Source: AB-137-C09 sp964458185 (GTDB lineage: Bacteria > Pseudomonadota > Zetaproteobacteria > Mariprofundales > Mariprofundaceae). Taken from it: a DNA stretch of 12,413 bases. The translations under genes were made by a program, and so were the position numbers. The DNA lies in the NCBI GenBank assembly GCA_964458185.1, contig CAYWFG010000037.1, positions 1 through 12,413 on the forward strand, read 5' to 3'. Of this stretch, positions 6,985 through 12,413 are shown piece by piece (position 1 is the first letter of the stretch; the number at the start of each line of letters is the position of its first letter). The notes beneath the pieces are model-generated. The model was not told where the DNA came from. It ran no database searches and worked only from the letters and a program-made list of their open reading frames with translations.

Positions 6985-7953
6985 ATGCATGATTTTGCCC
7001 AAGCTGAAAATGCACAAGCAAAACGAACAAAAAAAAGGCGTAGGCGAGGAGGTGGTATGATGAAGATTTTAAAACCATTAATTTTTATTGTGTGTTTAGT
7101 GGTGGTATTTGCTGTTGGTTATTCGCTAGCCCCCAGTAAAGCTGAAACTGTAGATAATAGCGATGAATTAACACGTTTACAAACGCAGTTAAACAAAAAG
7201 AACCAAGCCTTGGAATCGTTGCAAGCATCCCTTGATGCATTAAAAAGCGAACAAGTTGCCATGAAGCAATCTATGGATAATGCGAACACGCAACACCAAG
7301 CTGCAATGACATCGGCAGTGCAAGACCACTATGCTGGTAATACCGATGTGGGCGAACTTAATTTTTACAATGATCTTCCGAAGCAAAAAGTTGAGCCTGA
7401 ACCTTTGCAAGCAGACCCTAAAAAGTTAGCTGCTGCAAGTGCTAGCGTAACAGCAGTTGCACTTAATCAAGAAAAATATACAGCACAGCAAAAGAGCAAC
7501 GGTAAAAAGAATGAGCATGCATCCAAAGCCATCGCAGGAACCAGCAGTAAACCTTTAAGCGCGAGCCAAGTTCGTACCCCTTCGGTAAAAAAAGCCGAAC
7601 ATAGAGCAGAAGCAAAAAAGAAACCTTTGCCAGCTCGTTATATACCACCAGGCTTTGAACGCGGCAAAATACCTGCCCCTAAAACATCAAAATCGGTTAA
7701 AAAGACATCCCACAGCAATGCCACATTTATGGTGCAAATGGGTTCATTTACAAGCAATGATGCAACCTCAAAACTGCGCAAACAATTGCGCAAACAAGGT
7801 TACACGGTTCATGTCAAAAAAGCTGAAGTTAAAGGGAAGTCTGTGTTTCGTGTGATGGTTGGTCCTTACCATTCAGGTACAAAGGCCAAGGCTGCACAGG
7901 CATCATTGAAGAAAGCCATGAAGATTACGGGTCTGATTATTAAGAGTATATAA
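6985..7953 (+). CDS. SPOR-domain membrane protein (FtsN/DedD-like)
   Basis: The 322-residue product has a basic cytoplasmic N-terminus (KRTKKRRRRGGG), one membrane helix (about 28-47, LKPLIFIVCLVVVFAVGYSL) and a periplasmic coiled coil (about 57-110). A low-complexity lysine/alanine/proline linker follows (about 130-245), with FYNDLPKQKVEPEP as a short conserved-looking element. A C-terminal SPOR domain closes it (246-322, ATFMVQMGSFTSNDATSKLR, then VFRVMVGPYHS). SPOR domains bind denuded septal glycan, so the protein should localise to the division site. FtsN-like roles are plausible but cannot be separated from other SPOR proteins by sequence alone. The ATG has AGGA 7 bases upstream (6974-6977), and the gene lies 28 bases after argS in the same unit. 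Confidence 0.88.
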   Translation: MHDFAQAENAQAKRTKKRRRRGGGMMKILKPLIFIVCLVVVFAVGYSLAPSKAETVDNSDELTRLQTQLNKKNQALESLQASLDALKSEQVAMKQSMDNANTQHQAAMTSAVQDHYAGNTDVGELNFYNDLPKQKVEPEPLQADPKKLAAASASVTAVALNQEKYTAQQKSNGKKNEHASKAIAGTSSKPLSASQVRTPSVKKAEHRAEAKKKPLPARYIPPGFERGKIPAPKTSKSVKKTSHSNATFMVQMGSFTSNDATSKLRKQLRKQGYTVHVKKAEVKGKSVFRVMVGPYHSGTKAKAAQASLKKAMKITGLIIKSI

Positions 7954-7960
7954 TCTATCT

Positions 7961-7990
7961 GAGCATAATTTAGCATGCTCTTTGTCCTTT
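7961..7990 (+). terminator. Candidate terminator of argS-SPOR
   Basis: GAGCAT (7961-7966) pairs with ATGCTC (7975-7980) around an eight-base loop and runs straight into a T-rich tail (TTTGTCCTTT). It starts 8 bases after the SPOR gene stop. The tail is interrupted, so the strength is uncertain. Confidence 0.5.
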
Positions 7991-8083
7991 ATTAGGAATG
8001 CGCATTTGGGTAGAATTTGGAACGCAAAACTTTTATTCAGCATCAAGGCGGAAAAAGCGTAGCATGGCTTTGCTATGGAACGT

Positions 8084-8226
8084 GCAGCAAATAATATACC
8101 AAAATCACGCAGGATTTTCATTCGTCTTTAAGGCGCAGCAATAGGCGCATGGTTGCTCTATGTAACTATTGCTGGAACGCTGAAGACGGATAAAAAGACA
8201 AGTGAATTTGGTATATTATTTATTGC
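8084..8226. repeat. Nested inverted-repeat element (MITE- or ERIC-like), about 140 bp
   Basis: Outer arms 8089-8108 and 8202-8221 match as reverse complements in 19 of 20 bases (core AAATAATATACCAAA). The symmetry continues weakly outward to 8084 and 8226. Inside, CGTCTT (8123-8128) faces AAGACG (8183-8188) within a 12-of-14 matched segment. The innermost pair CAGCAATAG (8136-8144) and CTATTGCTG (8166-8174) is perfect over 9 bases, leaving a 21-base centre. The whole element can therefore fold as one long interrupted hairpin. It contains no gene and lies between convergent genes, where small palindromic mobile elements and transcribed intergenic repeats are common. Whether it is multicopy cannot be told from this window. 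Confidence 0.65.
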
Positions 8227-8362
8227 GAGTGTCTTTTGTGAAAAAACAACAACAGCAAGTCCTGAATGGGTAGGATAGCTCCATGTGATTTCAATATGCA
8301 ACTGTTTGCGCAATGACAAAAAGTAGCATATAACTTTAGATGAGTATAAACTGAAGTATAGC

Positions 8363-11300
8363 CTAAACCCTAAACCCAACCATTGAAACATCATCACGTC
8401 TTGTCGCATCGCCTTGGTACGTCAAAAGCTTTTGATAAATATACCTTTTTTGTTCCTTAATAGGTAAAGACCCTGCCTCAATAAGCCAGCGTGCCAGACG
8501 TTTTTTCCCTACACCCCAGCGAATTTTCACACCCAGTTGATCAATAATTCCATCGGAAGTCATGTAAAAAGTCATACCTTGATCAACTGTTATATCATGG
8601 GTGTTAAATGTCCTATCCCAAGGAATTCCCCGATATCCCATGCTGGAACGTGTGCCTTTGATGACTTCTATTTGACCGTTTTTTAATATAAACAAATCAA
8701 AGCGCGCGCCTGCAAAGCGTAAAATGGTTCTATCATGATTTAGATAACATACCCCCATTTCAATGCCATCGTCTGATTGCCCACCCTTGCTTTTTTGATT
8801 AAGTATTTGTTGTAGTACCCTGTGCGTATGTTGTAGCAGTGCGCTAATATTCGCAGGGGGTACTTCATTCATGGCGCGCTCTAATGCACCCGTGGAAAGC
8901 AACGTCATAAACGCACCGGGAACACCATGCCCCGTGCAGTCGCCAAGAATGATTAAATGACCATCACCCCACGGTTTGCACCAATAAATATCCCCCCCGA
9001 CAATATCCCTTGGTTCCCACAAAACAAAACTATCAGGAATAATCTGATTGATATAATTTTCTTGCAGTAGGACAGATCGTTGAATTCGTGAGGCATATTG
9101 AATGCTGCTGTGGGCAATATTCAACTTATCGAGTGCAGACTTTAGTTCATGTGTGCGAAGCTCTACTCGTTGTTCTAAGTTTTCATAGAGCAATGAGTTT
9201 TCGATTGAAATAGCAGCCTGTGCAGAGAGCAGGTTTAACACCTCCAATCTAGCAGGGGTGAATACTCCGACTGAAAGGTTGTTTTCTAAGTAGATAATTG
9301 CAATCACTTGCCCATGATGAATGATCGGCGAGCATAAAACAGACTTGGATTGATTGTGGACAATATAAGAATCAAGCGCGAAGCGGGAATCTGTAGATGC
9401 CTGATTCAATACGATACTTTCACTGGTACGGAAGACATAGCGGACAATAGACGCAGGCAACTTTAAGTTATCCATCGTTTTATCGGCAAGAACCTTCACC
9501 TTGGCATCACCCAACGAAGCTTCGACCTCCATCAATAATTGATCTTGATCAACGCGGATAAAATAGCCTTTTTGTGCGCCTGCATTTTCAATGATAATAT
9601 TCATCAATGATTGAAGTAGGGATGATAGTTTAATTTCGCTTGAGATAATTTGGGTAGATTTTATCACTGTTTCAAGATCCAGTTTCGACCCCGATTGAGC
9701 GTTTGATCGCGTCTTTGAAAACGGTCTATCCATCGTCGTTTTTTTATGGATGGTTCTTGAAACATTTGAAAACGTAGTTGCACCACCATGTTGATGATCT
9801 TCCTCTCTGGCACTTCTTGTTGTCAATGAAAATTCAGTTCTTAGTTTTTCTGCAATACCCAAGGCTCCCCACATTGTATAGCCATAATATGCTGCTTTTA
9901 AATGCCCTTGTACTGCCATATCAATATGTGAGGCAGCATAAAATCGACCTGCAAGCTCATGGGCCAACGCTTTTACCTGAATAGAACCGCTCTCACCTGC
10001 GGCTTTGATGGCATCGTTATAGTATCTCGCCGCAATATGCACCCCTCCTTGGCTTGCTCTTGTTAACTCAGCCTTGATTAACAAGGCTTTATGCTTGAAG
10101 TTTTCAGGGTTAAGTTGCGTCCATTTTTGAAACTTACGTTCAATTCCTCGGGCTTTTTTTAAGAGTCTCTTCTGTTTGTTTAAACGATAAACGGCGCATA
10201 GGATAAGTGCATAATAAAAATGATGTTCTACAGTATGCAGCATCGCCAATGAATGCTTAAGGTATTTTTCAGACTCTTTGGCAACATCAAGTGCTTGCTC
10301 ATGCAAGCCCCACAAATAAAGGGATTGCATTTTATTGACAAAATAAAAGTGGGTGAAGTGTTGGGATGTAAATTGTTTAATGCGTTCAACAAACGCCTGC
10401 TCGTCAAAATCATCATCGGAAAAAGAATCAGGGCTTTTTGTTACACCTTCGAGATTGAGTATGGTTCGCAATACTGCGGTGATTGTTCCTGCTGATTCAT
10501 GGTTTTTGATGCGCTGCACAAAGGTTAAATAATCATTGCCCAGTTTTTTCACCTCAACCAATGGAACGCCGCGTATAAATTGACTCTCAACCATGGTGCA
10601 AGCGGCACATGAAACATGAAAGAAATCACCTATTTGCATGCCGTGATCATAGGCTTCTTGATAGTAGCGTTCCGTCTTCGCCGCAGGTTTTAACCAAAAG
10701 TGCGTAAAATAAGCAGCGACAAAATTCACCTCGCTGCGTTGTTTTACATTGTCAAAACGTGCATTCATGGCCAGTGCCAACTGCCCAAAATCATAGCCTG
10801 TTTGATGTTTTCCCAGTACACCGCCCATAAAAATTCCGCCAAAAACAACATACGCGACAGCATTATCTTCCGTCGTTCCATAGATAAGGCTAAGGTTGAC
10901 TGCCTTCACAGCATTGGCAATGCATAACTCAGGACGAATTTGATAGGCTGCTTTCAGCAATGCGCCAATCAGCCGCATGGCTATACGCATGGATTCGTTT
11001 TCACATAATGGTAGATGAATTAAGTCGGCAACCTTTTTGCCCCGCATATGCCACTTTGCTTTGGCAAGATCCAAAATAAACAGTGGAGGAACAAAGCTCT
11101 CAGGTAGAGAAACCCCCAACACCTTTAACGCCTCTCGACCAATCTGATAGGCTTTGTTAAACTCGGTGATATTGGTGTAGTAGTGGACTAAATGCTCATA
11201 GACTACAATTTTTTCTTGTTGGTTTTTAGCCTTTGATAAGGCTTGTAAAAAAAGTTTTTCAGCCTCTGTATTGTTTGCATTCAAGTATTCACACTCTGCT

Positions 11301-12373
11301 TGCTCAAGCAGCAGGTTAAAGGCAAGCGCGTAATTTTCTTGTGGACTATGATCCAGATAGTTTTGCGCTGCTTTGACATAGGTTAATGCAGGTTGATAGG
11401 CTGCTAAGTTTTTGGCTTTGATTGACGCTTTAAAATTTAGTGTTGCTAATTGCTGTTGTAATGGGCGATCATGAATTAGTGAAGATGCTCGGTTAAAATG
11501 ATTGACAATATCAAACAGCTTTTTATCCATCAGCTTTTCTGATGTAGACTTCAGTAAAAGCTGCCCTACATCAAGATGCGCATGAAGCAACTCATCTGGC
11601 GTTAATAAGCTGTAAGCTGCTTGTTGTATTCTATCGTGAGAAAAATGGTAGCACGCATCAAAATCATTGCTGTTTTCAACAAATTTGTATGCCTCGCCAA
11701 TAGGAACAATCAACGCTGCTTGCAGTGCGGCATGAAACATCGTGGTAAGCTTCGCGCAAGATGTTTTGCTAAGTACCGCAAGCTCACTTAAATAAAAACG
11801 ATAACCAATACAGGCTGCAAGTTTAAGCAACGTTTGAACAGAGGGTGGCAGCTTTTGAATGGCACCAATCATTAATACAACAATATTATCGCTGATTTCC
11901 ACTTGCTCTATCTTGGCAATATCCCAATCCCATACGCGTTTACTTGGGGTAAAGAAAAGTAAGTTTTCATCATACAGTTTTTTTAATACTTGATAGATAA
12001 AAAACGGATTTCCTCCCGTTTTTTTAAAGAGGAGTGAGGCAAGCTGTTGGCAACTATCTTTTGTGCTGTGGAGTGTGTCAGCAGCTATTTCACACACGGT
12101 GTCGAGTGAGAGTGTCTCCAGAGCAATACCCTTAAGCACAACACCTGAAGCCTTCATGTTGGCGAGTGTTCGAGGCAAGGAGTGCGAAGCGTCCACCTCA
12201 TTTTCACGGTAGGCAGCGATAATAAATAGATGTTTGCAGTTTGCATTGTTGCTTAACAACTCAAGCATATTGAGTGATGCAACATCGACCCATTGCAGAT
12301 CATCCAAAAACAACACCAGCGAATGGCCTGAGCGTGTAAATACCTGCACAAAGTTAATAACTGATGTTACGCA
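8363..12373 (-). pseudogene. 5'-truncated AAA/STAND-TPR-GAF-SpoIIE (PP2C) signalling phosphatase
   Basis: Residues are numbered from the GTG at 12349 (1328 codons to the stop at 8363). The protein begins at the Walker B motif LVLFLDDLQWVD (11-22), followed by the sensor-like FIIAAYRENEVD and GNPFFIYQVL of AAA_16/STAND ATPases. A long TPR-like helical region follows (about 300-850). A GAF domain (about 886-1050) and a coiled coil (ENLEQRVELRTHELK) lead to a SpoIIE/PP2C domain (about 1090-1328). Its metal-binding aspartates are all visible: VGGDIYW (D1120), LGDCTGHG (D1137), TSDG (D1266) and RRDD (D1319/D1320). The wording SRIQRSVL, PRDIVGGD and DGIIDQ resembles SiaA-type Ser/Thr phosphatases. 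The Walker A loop and the N-terminal kinase domain usual in this architecture are missing. The frame is closed by TAG at 12374-12376 with further stops upstream, and the GTG has no Shine-Dalgarno. The downstream frame is intact over almost 4 kb, so any disruption is recent or the remnant is still used. Confidence 0.8.
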
Positions 12374-12413
12374 CTAAGCGCTTTGAACTCCTGTAATTCA
12401 CTAAAAGCTACTT
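12360..12413 (-). mobile_element. Possible end of an insertion sequence
   Basis: Homology to the ATPase stops abruptly here, at about 12360-12373. The outer sequence shows no relation to what should precede a Walker B strand in this family. An open frame ending just inside the junction and a short AT-rich boundary fit an IS end inserted into the gene. The other IS end and any target duplication are outside the window, so this is inference. Confidence 0.35.
12367..12411 (-). CDS. C-terminal tail of an unidentified protein, possibly a transposase
   Basis: The minus strand is open from the window edge and reads VAFSELQEFKALSA before TAA at 12367-12369. This frame differs from that of the phosphatase gene. 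Fourteen residues are too few to assign a family. A transposase is suggested only by the position, where the coding sequence ends a few bases from the apparent break in the neighbouring gene, as IS transposase genes do. It could be a chance open frame. Confidence 0.25.
   Translation of the reverse strand, partial: VAFSELQEFKALSA

Larger units (their letters stand above)
7954..8362. other. Gene-free stretch between convergent genes
   Basis: This stretch of about 400 bases separates the plus-strand SPOR gene from the minus-strand phosphatase gene. It holds a terminator-like hairpin (7961-7990), a small hairpin (8058-8077), and a nested inverted repeat (8084-8226) listed separately. From 8227 to 8362 no convincing structure, promoter or gene is seen. 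Two minus-strand reading frames that cross it (7903-8121 and 8158-8409) have no start signals or recognisable protein character. Confidence 0.6.

Noticed and set aside
7903..8121. Minus-strand frame of 72 codons overlapping the end of the SPOR gene
   Set aside because: It is antisense to the SPOR domain, has no ribosome-binding site and no recognisable protein features.
8365..8382. Telomere-like CCTAAACCCTAAACCC
   Set aside because: It is simply the reverse complement of the last codons of the phosphatase gene (MVGFRV-stop). There are only two imperfect units.
8158..8409. Minus-strand frame of 83 codons
   Set aside because: It overlaps the end of the phosphatase gene in another frame and runs into the inverted repeat. 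It has no start signal or family resemblance.
1..12413. CRISPR array, tRNA or rRNA genes
   Set aside because: No regularly spaced direct repeats and no tRNA-like or rRNA-like segments were seen on either strand.

Overview
The window looks like chromosomal DNA of a Gram-negative bacterium, probably Pseudomonadota. It is moderately AT-rich by eye and carries two predicted outer-membrane lipoproteins and a SPOR-domain cell-division protein beside argS. The MnmA has the NPCxxC form more typical of delta-like lineages than of Escherichia coli. A zetaproteobacterium or a related marine lineage is possible, but this is a guess from gene style and not a demonstrated placement.

Layout. Positions 1-52 (minus) hold the first 17 codons of an ABC-F ATPase with a TTG start, following guaB (115-1587, minus). 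A small glycine-zipper surface-antigen-type lipoprotein (1686-2138, minus) is divergent from the plus-strand ilvE-mnmA pair, which overlaps by 8 bases. Next come an OmpA-domain lipoprotein (4498-5151) with its own promoter, a long hairpin, and the argS-SPOR pair (5253-7953). A gene-free stretch (7954-8362) lies between convergent genes and carries a probable terminator and a roughly 140-base nested inverted repeat. From 8363 to the right edge (minus) lies a very large signalling gene that lacks its 5' end.

Most of the left part is housekeeping: GMP synthesis, branched-chain amino acid transamination, tRNA U34 thiolation, arginyl-tRNA charging and envelope or septum maintenance. The right third is different. 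It encodes the tail of an AAA/STAND-type ATPase, a long TPR-like helical region, a GAF domain and a C-terminal SpoIIE/PP2C phosphatase with all its metal-binding aspartates, of the kind related to SiaA. Its frame loses recognisable homology just before the Walker B motif and meets stops at once. The 40 bases beyond could be the end of an insertion sequence, so the gene is probably interrupted.

The points most worth following are that disrupted gene, the nested inverted repeat at 8084-8226, the long hairpin and the AUG-UGA start-stop in front of argS, and the cysteine-rich MnmA.
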